From Gnetum montanum (lineage: Eukaryota > Streptophyta > Gnetopsida > Gnetales > Gnetaceae): DNA of 64,000 nucleotides. Within the stretch, counting starts at the first letter, position 1. Each line of letters starts with the position of its first letter. Shown here piece after piece: positions 21,500-33,417 of this stretch. The translations under genes and the position numbers were made by a program. The DNA lies in contig MNCI01000813.1 in the NCBI GenBank assembly GCA_015680685.1, forward strand, positions 18,800-82,799, given 5' to 3'. The notes beneath the pieces are model-generated. The model saw nothing but the letters and a program-made list of their open reading frames with translations, was not told the origin of the DNA and made no database searches.

Positions 21500-23050
21500 T
21501 ATATGTAGGGGTGTGCACTGGTTGACCAACATTGACCAACCCAGAAAAAGCCCAAAAGGATGAACTTGAAATACCAAATTAGGGCAGTTGAAGCACGTGA
21601 GAGGCCTGGACATGGCAAATGATAGGAGTAGGAAAATTGGGGCTTGAGAAAGAGTCAAAAGTAGGAGAACGTGACTCAAAAGTACTTCACAGGGAAGAAA
21701 TTGAGCGATGGATGGCATAAAAATAAGCCACCAACCAACCCCAAGGATGAGAGACTAACGAACAACACCAACAATATGCAAGTAGGTCCTCCCCATAGTA
21801 GGCGATAGCCTTTGTAGCCCTTGCATATCCCCAACACCGGGGTCTGTGGGCCTCAGTGCGAAGGAATGGTGAACATAAGTTAAGATTTCTATCCAAGAGA
21901 ACCTACTTAAGCATAAGAAATTCATGAGAGATGCAACAAACAATGAAGTCATAACATTGGCAGTGGGATGAGGGGAGGAGAGAAGTGGGTGAGAGAAAGA
22001 AAAATGAGGTGTGGATGTCCAATGATCAGTTCCATGAAACCCCCACATGAAGCTATGGTTAAGCAACCTGATAGAACCTTTTCCAAGTTCAGACCCAAAA
22101 CCAACCACATCTAGTGACATCGCATCAACACATGAAGACTCATCCAGCACCCAAGTGGGTAGGAATGCACTCATAGAGAATCACCACTCCAACAGACGTG
22201 AGAGGGAGGAAGCAAAATGAGACCAAGTTAGAGGGGATAGAAGAAGTCCATTACTAGTGTTAGTGGCCCATGAGAGGTAGTCTAAGGAGTGTGCTTTGAA
22301 TTCCCACATGATGAGGATTTTATCCTTATGTTTTCTTTTGGTTTTCAATTTATGGGAACCACACCATGCGAAGACCCATGCTTGTGTACATGCATTTGAC
22401 CAAGGGGTGTGCTTTGAATCCTCATGGTTTTTTTTTCATTTTTTTTTTCTTGTTTATTTTTTCTTCATCAATTTTTGATGAGTACCACACCATGCAAGGT
22501 CAAACTACCAAGGAGCTTCCTTGTAGTGAAGAATTTGGAGTGGCAAGGAATCCGTAAGGGCACTTGTGCCACCCAAGGGTAGAAGAGGATGATGAATGTT
22601 GAATTCCCCTTGAAGTCACATCCTATGAAAACCATTGGGTCATCCTCTAGTCCAAGAACTACACAAGTCACATATTAATTAAAATATTTTTAAAAATGAA
22701 CTAGGGTTGCATGATCCCGATGGTAGGAAAACCACAAAGTTGATGAATGGGTGAATGATGTGGACCCACTACTGATATTATGAGGTGAAAGTAACCACAA
22801 AAATGAAGAACAACCATGCAAGGGCAAGACTGGGGTAAAAGGTACACCATTCACCCATCACAAGAAAAACCATCCATGCCAACCTGACAACAACAAGATG
22901 ATTTGTTAGTGGCAACAAAAGTGGAAATGAGACAACAAACAAAGAAATGGAAAAATAATGAAAATAGTTAAAGAAAGGAAATTTGTAGCAAGAATAGAAA
23001 ATGTAGTAACGATGTTGAAAAATAAAAAAGTGGAAAAAAAAAATAAAAAA
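21500..23050 (-). other. region between A2 integrase and sORF promoter
   Basis: No coding domain is seen. It aligns in patches with A3 54690-56050 (for example ATATGCAAGTAGGTCCTCCC and the AACCACACCATGCAA motif) and with the end of the A-family fragment near 47480-47520. It contains the tandem repeats listed separately and short homopolymer runs. It behaves as a fast-changing untranslated region. Confidence 0.6.
22284..22515. repeat. two-copy ~115-bp tandem repeat in A2 3' region
   Basis: The copies start at about 22284 and 22401. Each has AGG(A/G)GTGTGCTTTGAAT near the start, a T-rich middle and ACCACACCATGC(A/G)A near the end. A3 carries three related copies at 55234-55480. Confidence 0.75.
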
Positions 23051-24290
23051 AGTGAGGGGTGATCAGCATTGAAAATGGTCTCCCCCACGACTAGGTGGAA
23101 AGGAGGAGACGCGAAATATGGAGCGAGGCTGTCCTAGTGATGATGGGGCAGTTGCACTAGTTGAGTGAAGTTCACAGAAAGGTTTCAGTTGTTGGCGATT
23201 GATTAACTACGTTTTGGTGGGGTCCTCAAGTTTGTGATAAGCAAGGCCCTAGATGGAAAGGTTTTTGAGACAATGTAAGGTCCCTCCCATAGTGTTTGAA
23301 ACTTGGTCGGTTAAGATACATGGGAGGGGTTCCAATACAACACCTTTTCTACACATCTAAATGTGACCTTCCAAATCCTAAGATCATGTCATTTTTTGTT
23401 GTAGGCCTTGCGGATCTTATTGGAAGATATGGCCACTAATCAGTTCTCATCTAGCACACTTAAATTGATAAGTCATTCATGTTGTGCTAGCGGGAGGTCA
23501 AGGCCCAAGTCACTGGCGGTGGATAGTATGCAAGGTTCGACCTGAATTAGAAGTGTGGGTAACTTTTTGTACACTAACTCATAGGGAAAGTACCCTATAG
23601 GAAGTTTCTAAGTGGAGTGATAGGCCCATAGGGCATCATTAAGTTTGGAACTCCAATCCCTCATGTATTTGCTAATGGTTCAGATAAGGATCTTGGTGAT
23701 CTCCCTATTGGTAACTTCGACTTGCCCATTGGCTTGGGAGTGATAAGGTGTTGTAAATTTATGAATAACCCCCAAGTGTTGCATGAGTTTCCAAAAAGTG
23801 ACACTTGTGAAATTAGTCCCATTATCATAAATGAATGCACATGGCACTCCAAACCTGTTGAGAATTTTTTGTTGGAAAAATCGTGTGGCGGTGTTGGAAC
23901 AACAGTTGACAATGATTTCTACTTCTACTAACTTTGTACAGTAGTCCACAGCTATGATGATGTATACATTTTCATTTGAAAAGGGTGTGATGGGCCCCCT
24001 GAAGTCAATACCCCAGAAGTCGAAGGGCTCCAGTGGTTGGATCCACTGTTGAGGTCCCTCCAACCGTGCCAACATCCCACCATCTTTTTGCCATCATTCG
24101 CAGGAGTGGGCAAATCATTGTGCATCTTTGAAGATTTTGGGCCAATAATACCCTACAAGCAAGATCTTAATGATTGTGCGGCATCCATCATAGTGGCCCC
24201 CACAAGGGCCCTCATGAGCATCATGGAGGATGCGTAGTGTATTATCATCAAGGACATACCATCAAACTAGGCCATCTACGCACACCTTCT
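23050..24290 (-). pseudogene. pol: integrase of A2
   Basis: The zinc-binding part at about 24110-24240 reads HDAHEGPCGGHYDG, then GYYWPKIFKDA. The core at 23680-24075 is unusually well preserved: first Asp in FDFWGIDFRGP, VDYCTKLVE, second Asp in IYDNGTNFTS, and Glu in NGQVEVTNREI. The C-terminal part (WSSKLNDALWAYHST, GYFPYELVYKKL, ILWEGPYIVSKTF-like) continues to about 23050 with several stops. The catalytic triad is intact by eye. It is typical of the Athila branch and lies 2 kb upstream of the sORF. Confidence 0.85.
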
Positions 24291-24449
24291 AAAGGTGGCT
24301 GTTGATTTCCCTGAAATGATTAGCCTTTTAAAGAAACTATTGTTTCTATCGATGGTTCTACTCCTTTGGTAGCTCATGGGTTGTGAGGTAGGTGAGGATG
24401 CAGTTGAACCAAGGGGAGTCCTTAGACAGTTGTGGATCGACTACACCTA

Positions 24450-25850
24450 TGAATAGGAGTTCATCTAAAAATTGGATGGAGAGGGGCTCCTCCTCTTCTG
24501 TGTCATCCTATCGTAACTGAGACAAGTGGTCAGCTACCACATTCTTGGTTCCTTTCCGGTCTACCATGGTGAGATCAAACTCCTGAAGAATCACCAGCCA
24601 CCAAATGATGTTGGGGCTCACCATTGGTTTGTTCATCAAGAACCGAATAGCACTATGGTTAGTATGGACAAACACCTTCTACCCAAGCACATAGTATCAA
24701 AATTTATCCAAGGTGAACACCACCACCATTAACTCCTTCTCGGTGGTGGTGTAGTTAAGATGAGCACCCAAAATGCTATGGCTTTCATAGTGGATATAGT
24801 ATGGACATTTCTAATCATCACACTATGTAAGCATGGCTCCCAAGGCATAATTAGATGCATCCATCATGATGTGAAAGGTCCTGGACCAAACAGGTTCTCG
24901 TAGAACTGGAGTTTCCATGAGTTTCTATTTAAGCAATTGGAATGTAGATTCACATTCCTTAGTCTAGATGAATGGAGCATCCTTCTTTGTATGTTCTACC
25001 AATGGCTTGGTGATCTTCGAGAACTTTTCAATGAAGCACCGATAGTAACTAGTGTGTCCAAGGAAGGATCCAACATCTTTTACAATGCTTGGTTGGTGGG
25101 TGATTCGTTGGATGACCTAATCTTTTTAGGATCCACACTAATCCCTATTTGTGAGATGTGATGCCCTAGTATAATGCCTTCTTGGACCATCAAATGGCTT
25201 TTCTGCTAATTGAGCCATAGATTAGTGTCTACACACCTCTTCAGAACCTACTCCAGATGGTCCAAGGCTTGCTCGAACATAGCTCCATAGGTAGAGAATT
25301 CATCCATGAAGACTTCTACTCCATTTCCAATCTGTTGCTAGAATATGTTGAGGACAAGGTGCTGGAATGTAGCAGGTGCATTACATAGGCCAAAGGGCAT
25401 CTTCTTGTATGTGAAAGTCCCCCATGAACTTATGAACGTTCTTTTATCCTGGTCCTTGGGTGCTATTTTGGTTTGGTTATAACCACTATAACCATCCAAA
25501 AAGATGTAATAGTGGTGCCCTACAATGGTTTCTAACACCTAGTCCACAAATGGGAGTGGAAAGTGATCCTTGAAGGCAGCCATGTTGAGCAACCGAAAAT
25601 CAATACAGACCCTGCATTTGCCATCTTTCTTTGGCACGATAACGAGTGGGCTGACCCATTTTCTATCAGTAATAGAATAGATAAACCCTACCTTTAGCAA
25701 TTGCTCAATTTCATCTTTGATGACCTACTTCAATTTTGGGTTCAATCATCTTTGTGGTTGTCGTCATGGCTTCATGGAGGGGTCAATATAGATCCAATGT
25801 TAGCAAACCCTGTGATCAACTCCAGTTAACTCAAAATACGACCATGAAAA
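24450..25850 (-). pseudogene. pol: RT and RNase H of A2
   Basis: Ordered RT motifs are clear: EIEQLLKVGFIYSITDRKWV, SPLVIVPKKDGKCRVCIDF, RLLNMAAFKDHFPLPFVD, YYIFLDGYSGYNQ and MPFGLCNAPATFQ. The catalytic box reads FMDEFSTYG (about 25295) instead of the usual Asp-Asp, so the second Asp is lost. RNase H follows toward 24450 but is shredded by stops and frame changes. It is flanked by protease upstream and integrase downstream in one polyprotein order. Confidence 0.85.
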
Positions 25851-26179
25851 TGTAGCATCCCATTTGTTTACCACCTTTAGAAATCTCTTCTCCTGTTCAG
25901 GAGCAAGGGTGGCATTGATAATTACCGGCTTTCCATTTTGCAAAAATGCATATTCTAAGTGAGCTGGTAAAGAATTTAGCTCCAGGGGATGTTCTTTGAA
26001 GCTCTCAGGGATTTATAGCTTCCCCCAGTCATCATGGTCATCAATAGTGGAGACCTGTTGATGAACCTCTTCCATTTCTTCCATGCTCTTAATGTAGGCT
26101 TGCACAAGCCCCTTAGACGGTTCCATGCACAATGTGCTACTAGCAGGATTAGCTATCAACCACTGGGTGCCCTCTTGGT

Positions 26180-26882
26180 TAGTGGCTGCTGTGTATAGGC
26201 ACTATTAAGTAGGTGATTCCTCGGTACACTGACTACATGCTTGAATGAATATCCTCTTATCCTACCATAATTGTTGCACACATTTGCACCCTGAGTCATT
26301 GTATGCGATGGATGGAACACAATTCTTCTCAATCTTCCTAAAAGGATTTTCCTTTGAAATTTTAAGGGATAGATCTCAGAGTCCTAGTCGTACATCCATC
26401 ATGCTTAGCTAGGCTCTTCCCATGATGATTGGGAAGTTTCCCTTGTAGTTTTCCACACGGATGACCAGGAAATCAGTAGGATAGGACCACCCATAAATAG
26501 TGGTCACAATGTCCTCCACCAATCCCAAGGGAATGATGATGGACTAGTCTAATCACTCAAGCCAAATGTTGATCTTCTTTAGCAGGGGCAAGTTCCAATT
26601 CTTGTACATATCATGAGAGATCAAATTAACCCTTCACCCCGAGTCTAAAAGAAATTTGCATGGCTTGTTCCCTGCCACCTGAAGATAGATGAGGGGGCTT
26701 CCCGAATCAGTCAATTTCTGGGGAAGATGACCTTCCTTGATCCAGTCGATCACAGCATGTGTGAGCATGATCATCTCGATGTTAAAGTGTCGTTGGCTTG
26801 AAGGTTGCTCAGGCAGTGGAATAGTGGAGCTACTTAAAGGTTCAGAGGCACTGGCCACATGTGTATGTAAGGGAATGTTCAA
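26180..26882 (-). pseudogene. pol: aspartic protease of A2
   Basis: This is the retroviral-type protease that cuts the polyprotein. The active-site triplet is kept in CKFLLDSG (about 26637). After a stop come VNLISHDMYKNWNLPLLKK, IPLGLVEDIVTTIYGWSY and DFLVIRVENYKGNFPIIMGRA. This is the order of an Athila-type protease, with the last motif equivalent to the I-L-G-R-P region. The upstream part (26650-26882) is a Ser/Pro-rich linker from gag. Confidence 0.75.
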
Positions 26883-26889
26883 ATTATTG

Positions 26890-28880
26890 GACTAGAAAAA
26901 ATGACATTTTTGTGGCTTGGGTTTTGGTCCACTCGGTTGAGGTGCTAGTTGTAAGTTAATAGCCCTCGTAGCATTTTGTTGTTGTGGCTGTGGCAGAATC
27001 TCTCACTGCATTGGTGGAGCAGCTGGAAGATGAGTGGGATGTTGTGGAGGAGTGGTAGGAGAAGGTAATGGAGGATAGAAGAAATGTGGGTTTTGCCCCT
27101 TGGGTGATCGATATTAAGGTCAGAAATACTTCAGGGGGTGGTAATAACTTGGAAAGGCTGCATGACTAGAAGAGTCCTTGGAGAGACTAGTTATTGAACA
27201 TAGTACCCATGGGGATCTAGCTGTTTGTAAGGGTACTACTATCTTGGAGGTGGCATCCCGCATGCTTGTGGGTGCTACCACTACTGGAAGTATTCGTAAG
27301 GTTGCGGTGGCACTCCACTTGGATAGTATCCCTGCTACTGGTGGAACTGCCTAGGGTTGCCTTATGGGAAAGGCAACCTTCAGGGTGTTTTTCTTTTCAC
27401 CAAGCAAGGATTCAATGCATACGCCCTAGACTCTTGAAGATGTGACACCACAGGACAACATACCTTAGGATGTTCATATTGGCATATGCCACATTCATCA
27501 TCCTCCTCAGTGTCAGAGTCTGCAACCTGCTCTACTACAGTAACTTCACCCTTACCCTTGTATTGGGCATGTTGAACTTCCTTCTTCCTATGTTGATCGT
27601 AATCATTACCTTATTCCATGGACACTTCTACAATTTTTAACACACTTTGGAACCTTTATCTATATCTTAGATGAAACTTTTGTAATGGAAAGGTCTTTCA
27701 GTTCACCGCTGCTTCCAGTGGTGATTCCTCCTCCTCATCACAGAATTGGACTTTCCTTTTTCTGAGGGAAGGACCCTGGTTGAATTCTTCTGCACTCTCC
27801 TTTTTCCTCAGTTCTCCTTCCTCCCTGTCTACCTATTCAATGAGGAACTACAATTGATGGGCCCTTAGCTTCGATAGTCATCCCTAGGCATACACGCCAA
27901 GAGTCTTTTGTGTTTCAAAATGGAACCCATCAATGATGTGGTGAAGCTATGCCCGTTGAGAGTATCCATGAATAGGGCATCGATGTAGCAGTGAATAGTA
28001 TTTTCTCATGGATGCATCCAATGGTTCATGATTGCCTTGTTTCCACCCTTGGATTTGATGTCTCAGGTTTGCCATTCTGGAGTACGTTTGATACTCCATC
28101 TTCTAATTGATTCCGGCTCCAAGAACTAGTACTAGTTTTCTGCCTCCTTGATGAGTGTGTGAGGGAACAACTTCAACCTCTACCAATCATTGTCAATGTT
28201 CTGCAGGGTGCAAGCATCATGGAATGCCTACAGGTGAATCTATGGATCACAATTATATTCCCCTTCAAATATAGGGTTGTGGTTCATATCTACATGCTTG
28301 ATCTGGCTATCCTTCACATGCCTACTGGGAATCTAAACTACCTCTACAATCTGGAGGATGCTCCGAGTAGCCAAAAATGGCTCATCCAAGTCATAGTCCT
28401 GTTGAGGACCATGATGTCTATGATGATTCCAGCTGCCCCTCCTTTCATGCCGATGAGCATCGCATGATTGATCAAGCGCTTCCTCACGTTATCCCTTTCA
28501 AACCTTTTTACCACCATCCTTTTGCTCATTTTTACCCTGGTTAAAGTTAGAGCCTAAGCTGGATGAAGGTGTAGGGGAGTGAGAGGATGGAGAAGAAGGA
28601 GGTATCACCACTGTTCTAGTGTCGATCTCCCCCTCTGCCCTGATGATGGCCTCGATCATCCTACCCATCTTTTCTATGTGATCCTTCATCCCCTTGAGGA
28701 TCTTGGTCACTTAGAGGCTTGTACACCACCTAACATTCTTGTGGAACTGGTGGGTTGGATACCTCTCTCTTATGAGAAGACATATTGGATGTTAGATGGT
28801 CCATGTAATCAATGTACCTTACTATTTACTTTAATCCACCTAGCATGCATAAATCTTTCTATCTTGGGTTTGTTCCAACG
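26890..28880 (-). pseudogene. gag: gag of A2
   Basis: The N-terminal part (28498-28710) reads TKILKGMKDHIEKMGRM, then a Ser/Pro-rich stretch. The core at about 27850-28290 has HDACTLQNIDNDW, RLKLFPHTLIKEAEN, YQTYSRMANLRHQIQGWKQG and HRCPIHGYSQ. A zinc-knuckle-like CGICQYEHPKVCC lies near 27470. Alignment with A0 and A3 gag is good. The start codon is uncertain because two frames stay open near the 5' end. Many stops are present. Confidence 0.75.
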
Positions 28881-28930
28881 ACTTGAATGATAATTTCACC
28901 AAGGTTAGATGACACATGTAAGACTAACAA

Positions 28931-28948
28931 TCCCCAGCAACGATGCTA
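28931..28948 (-). other. primer-binding site, tRNA-Asp type (A2)
   Basis: The minus strand reads TAGCATCGTTGCTGGGGA, 14 of 18 against the tRNA-Asp complement. All four changes are transitions, and two fall at CpG sites. It lies one base inside the 5' LTR. Confidence 0.85.
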
Positions 28949-28949
28949 A

Positions 28950-29848
28950 TGATGAGTGGCTAGGTACCCCTACGCACAACAATATGAATACAGGCATTCA
29001 CACAAGACTCAGTCAAATTTCGTAGATTGTCAGCACTTAACATACACTAGACCCTAACCAGAAAAACCTTGGGTTAGAATGGTCACTGTCTTCCTAATCT
29101 CACTTGTGATATTCTGTTTGCAATGGTTAAGTGAGATTAAGGCTAATTATTTTTATAGCTTTTTATTTATCGTTTGGCATCTAACTAAAGTATGGAAGAT
29201 AAAGGATGAACTATTTTCTAATCTATAATTTTCCTAATTTGTATTCTAACTATTCCTAGCATAATTATTCGATCCCATCTTCCAGGAATGTTCTAAGAAT
29301 CCCCTAAGCACTTCTAGATTACCAGATGTTAAGCATCACTGGGTTCACCAAGTGTTGGATTTACGTTCAAGATGGTTGTACTTATGGCCTCAACAAACTA
29401 TAAAGGAGCAATAGTGATTAAAATAACAATATCAGAAACTTAAGTAATTAACAAGCAATTAACAAAGCATAAACATATTAAACTACTAAATGCATAAAAT
29501 GGCTAAGTCCAAATGCTGCAAGGAATGCTTGAAGAGTTCGTCTTTATTGCCCTCACACCAATGGGCTCAAATACATTAGCACTCAAATAAATAGCCAAGC
29601 ACTTTTCTTACACTTGCTATGGGCACTTGGAAAATATTCTATCTCCTATAGGAACAAATTGTAATAGCTTCACTACAACTAACTGAAAGGTACGCAAATG
29701 AGGTGGAAGGCCCTCTTATTTATAAGCTAAAATAGGCTCCACATAAACGGGGCCATGTTGATGCATGGAAGGCTGCATTGACGAGGCTGCGTTGAGACGG
29801 CCACATATACGTGGCCTAGTAAATGCATCAACTAATGACACTTCATCA
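28950..29848 (-). repeat. 5' LTR of A2
   Basis: This 899-bp LTR is the partner of 17102-17990. It starts TGATGAGTGG and ends TTCATCA, both intact. The minus-strand TATA box CTTATAAATAAGAGG lies at about 29711-29725 and an AATAAA signal at 29543-29548. The two LTRs differ at many scattered positions, which implies an old insertion. Confidence 0.9.
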
Positions 29849-30580
29849 CCTATGTAGAAGGGGATTTATGTTGATGACTATGGTTGTGTAAATCTAGCTA
29901 TCTCTCATGTAAAATTGGTTATGTATTTTTGGTTGTACTCATTATGATTTCAAGATTCCTTCAATGATGGAATTATTAGAATTAGATCTTTGTAGGAGAT
30001 TTTATGAATTTTTAACTATGCTTCTGTTAATCAAGCTTAATTCTAGTTGTAGCACTTTACCCCTTGAAGATGGATGTTATTTCCATGGTTAGATATTCCT
30101 CTTGCTAACTTCCATGCTCCTAGGGATTCCTAATGATATAAACTATGCTCTAAGGTTGGTTTCATGAGAAATAGAAATTTTTACTATTATTAGTAAGCTT
30201 TCTCCATGGCCATTTTAAGTGTTAATTCTTTTTCCTAAATTAATGTATGGTTTGGACTAAGGCATAATTTTGGCTATGATGTTTAGGCTGTAATGTTTTT
30301 TCTATAATGGTTTAATGGCAATGGTTGTTTTAAACAAGTTGTTGTTGAATCTCTAAATGAATTTTGGCAAACACTTTAGAGTTTTTTATAGGAGTTAATT
30401 TCACCCCTAACTAAGGTGTTTTATGAAATTTAGAAGGAAATTATAAGCATTGAAACATAATGTTAACAATATCCTACTGAAGCCAATACTCATTGTGATG
30501 AGTTGGTAGGCATCTTGAAACACAACCAAATTTGGACTATGACATCCCAATGGAAAATTTGTCTAAGTCTTAACACAAGG
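29849..30580. other. AT-rich non-coding stretch right of A2
   Basis: No coding domain, LTR edge or RNA gene is recognised. It is the continuation, across A2, of the sequence that ends at 17101. Confidence 0.6.
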
Positions 30581-31140
30581 CCATCTTTTGCAAAATATTC
30601 TAAGTGCTAAGACTATGCTCTCCACTATGTCAGAGCATAGTCAAGCATAGTCAACATGAAGGGGTAGTTTTTACAAATTTTCTAAGTGTTGAGACTACAC
30701 TCTTCACTACCACAGAGCATAATTAGCCTCTCATGGAGAGCGTAGTCAACAAAAAGGCTAGTTTTGCAAATTTTTCTAACTATCAAGCTAGCCACTATAT
30801 ATTTTTCTAAGTGCCAAGACTATGCTCTCCACTACCCTGAAGTGTAGTTAAGCATAGTAAGCATGAAGGCCTAGTTCTTGCAAAATTCTTCTAAGTGTTG
30901 AAACTATGCTCTCCACAAACATAGAGCATAGTCAATCATAGGCAATTGGAAGCTATTTTTTGTAAGTTTTGACAAGTGCTAGGACTATTCTCACCCCTAT
31001 TCAAGAGCATATTCAACCTTCTATGGATAGCATAGTGAGCACATGGTCATTTTTTGCATAACTTTTTCAAAGTATGGGACTACACTCTCTCCTAGTCCAA
31101 AGTGTAGTTGAGCGTAGTTAGCCAAAATAGCCTCCATAGG
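30580..31140 (+). repeat. ~85-bp tandem array with hairpin cores
   Basis: Units begin with a (T)CTAAGTGYTNRGAC motif at about 30600, 30682, 30808, 30891, 30972 and 31068, spaced 81-96 bp, with a broken unit near 30776. Each unit carries ACTATGCTCTCCACT followed by a near-complementary AGAGCATAGT, so each can fold as a hairpin. Single related pieces appear near 31400, 32490-32550 and 40580-40720. The array lies upstream of the gag of C5 on the same side. Confidence 0.75.
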
Positions 31141-33417
31141 CCTTCACAATGTAGCATCAACATTTATCACAACTCCAACTTACCTATAATAAGTATAATT
31201 AGAAAAATGCATTTTTTGTATCCTATTTTTGTCCCCAAATTGTGACTATGCTTGATCCCACACAAGATAGTGAAGACATAGTCTGCAAAGATGCATTTTT
31301 TTGGGTACATTGGGGTCTTATTATCACATGAACATGTATTCGATAGTGTATTCATAGTCTCTCAACTTTGCAAAGTTTAGCACAGTAACACCACTACCCT
31401 CAGTGGAGAGCATAGTTGGGTGATGGTGTAGTCATAATCGTTCCACTGCCATGTGGAAATTTCTCTATGTTTCATGCTAAACCTAGTCCTATAAATGCCC
31501 CTACCCTTAACATTTTTGAGGTTGGAAAATTTGAGAACTATGAAAATTTAGCAAACTCAAAGTTGAAAAAAAATGAAAGACGCACTAGAAAACTAGAGAA
31601 GGATAAACTTGCATACCATAGTAGCTCATCGTAGGACACTGCAGCCCATTGCATATAGCAGTGACCAACTTAATAGGTATAAACACCAAGGTGGAATGTC
31701 AGTCTTTGTGGTTATACATCCTTGATATTGTGACTATGTTGTCCACTATGCCTATTATACACTACATACCTTCTCTCCCCTTCTAGAGTTAACTATGCTC
31801 AACCCTATTTTGGGTTGTGTTCTTTTTCTCTCTATTCCTCTTTTTGCATTTTTATCATTTTAGTTGTACTTTTTAACATTTTTACTCACATTTTCTATCA
31901 TTTTAACACATAACCATGCATGGGTGGTGGTCCCAACACGTTGACACATTCATTTTTCACTAAAAAATGTGACTACGCTCACCCTCATTGATAGCGTTGA
32001 CACCATGCAAACACTTAGCATTGTTTTGCATTTACATTAAAGCTATCTATGTTGCACCCCAATTTGCATTTGGTAAGTCCCTATTTGACTGACAAGACCA
32101 TTTAGGGCACCTCTTCTTCACTTCCAACAAGCCCTCACATGGACACAAGGTCAAACTATGCACCCATGGACCTATTTGTGTTCCAACCATCAACATTTTT
32201 GGTTCCTATAGTTTTCTGGCATTAGAAGGAGGGTTGAACCATTTTTCCTCTTCTGTCTCCATTGGAATTTTCTCACATGCCCTCTACATCACTATTGCTA
32301 TGATCAGGCTTGTGTAGACCCAACACCCCTATGGACCTACTACATGTGTAATAGTAGGTAGATCTTAGGCTAGTGCAGGCATTGTCTACTAACTAGTTGG
32401 TGTAGATTGGACCTATTTTTGGTTCCCCTGGAACCCCATGTAGCAACCCCTAGAGCATACATTCCAACAACTAGCTAAATTTTGAACACTCTTAGTAGAG
32501 AGCATAGTTAGCTCTTAATGTAGAGAGTGTAGTCTCTAGACTTAGCCATTTTTCTATAGTCTCCATATTTAACCATTTTTCTACAATTACCAAAGTTAGC
32601 CATTTTTTTGCAACTAGCAAACTTTACAATCTTGCACATTAATTCCAACACATGAGTTCTAAAAAACCTTCAACATCAATCTTGTGCACACTAGACATAT
32701 TTCCAACCCAATAAGAAACTAGGATTGACCACCCTGTTAGTCTTGCCATGCCAAAGACAAGGTAATCCCTTAGGCTGCATGGCCAAGACCTCGAATATAC
32801 TACACTAAATGATGAACAATATAACTTCATCTATGCAAAGATAAAAGTATGCCTTTTCATAGATTACTTAGACATGGAAGTAAAGCGAGGCTATGAGCTC
32901 ATTTACTAGAATGTATAGGAGTATATCCCCTCCCAAGTTGACTTCATCCCGCTCATAGAATCCTACTAGTGGATCCTTGTCCATCTCATCTAAAAAAATG
33001 AGTGCAAAGTGGGAACAAACTATGAGGAATCCCTATAAGAGAAGTAGGATGAGTTCAAAGCTCATTTTGAGCATGAGGACTCCTTCCACACTATCGTCTA
33101 GTGGACAACCCCTAATCTAGCCCTCCTATAGTCCCATTAAACTCTCTTTCTTGAGATAGTAATAGCCCCAATGTCACCTTCTAGGTCAATGCTTGTGTTC
33201 AAAACACACCAGATGCAGCATACATGTAAATATGTATTACCTCCTATTAACTTCCACTTCATGACATTCTCACAACTTGCCCAGTCAACTCTACCAATGG
33301 AAATCATGCCTCATCAACCTCATGTTCACATAGTGCATGTCTCCTAGCCTTAAATAACTAAAGCACCTTACATCCTGCCTATTTTGTTGGCACCCTTGAT
33401 AGTGGTCCAACCCATGT
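31141..33417 (+). other. leader-like region before C5 gag
   Basis: No domain could be assigned. Isolated copies of the hairpin core (for example 31395-31415 and 32490-32540) are scattered through it. The last part (from about 32830) may contain the decayed N-terminal portion of gag, but the frame is not readable. No LTR edge or PBS was recognised. Confidence 0.4.

Larger units (their letters stand above)
17102..29848 (-). mobile_element. complete decayed Athila-like element A2
   Basis: This 12.7-kb element has two LTRs (17102-17990 and 28950-29848), a tRNA-Asp PBS, a PPT, gag, PR-RT-RNaseH-INT and a large sense-strand extra ORF between integrase and the 3' LTR. That layout, the PBS and the integrase C-terminus (ALWAYHST, GYFPYELVYKKL) point to the Athila branch of Ty3/gypsy. 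All frames contain stops. Flanks CTTTT (17097-17101) and CCTAT (29849-29853) match at only 3 of 5 positions, so the target duplication is not secure. Confidence 0.9.

Noticed and set aside
22296-23088. Phe-rich open frames suggesting a membrane protein
   Set aside because: They come from poly-T/poly-A runs in the untranslated repeats of A2 and have no relative in A3.
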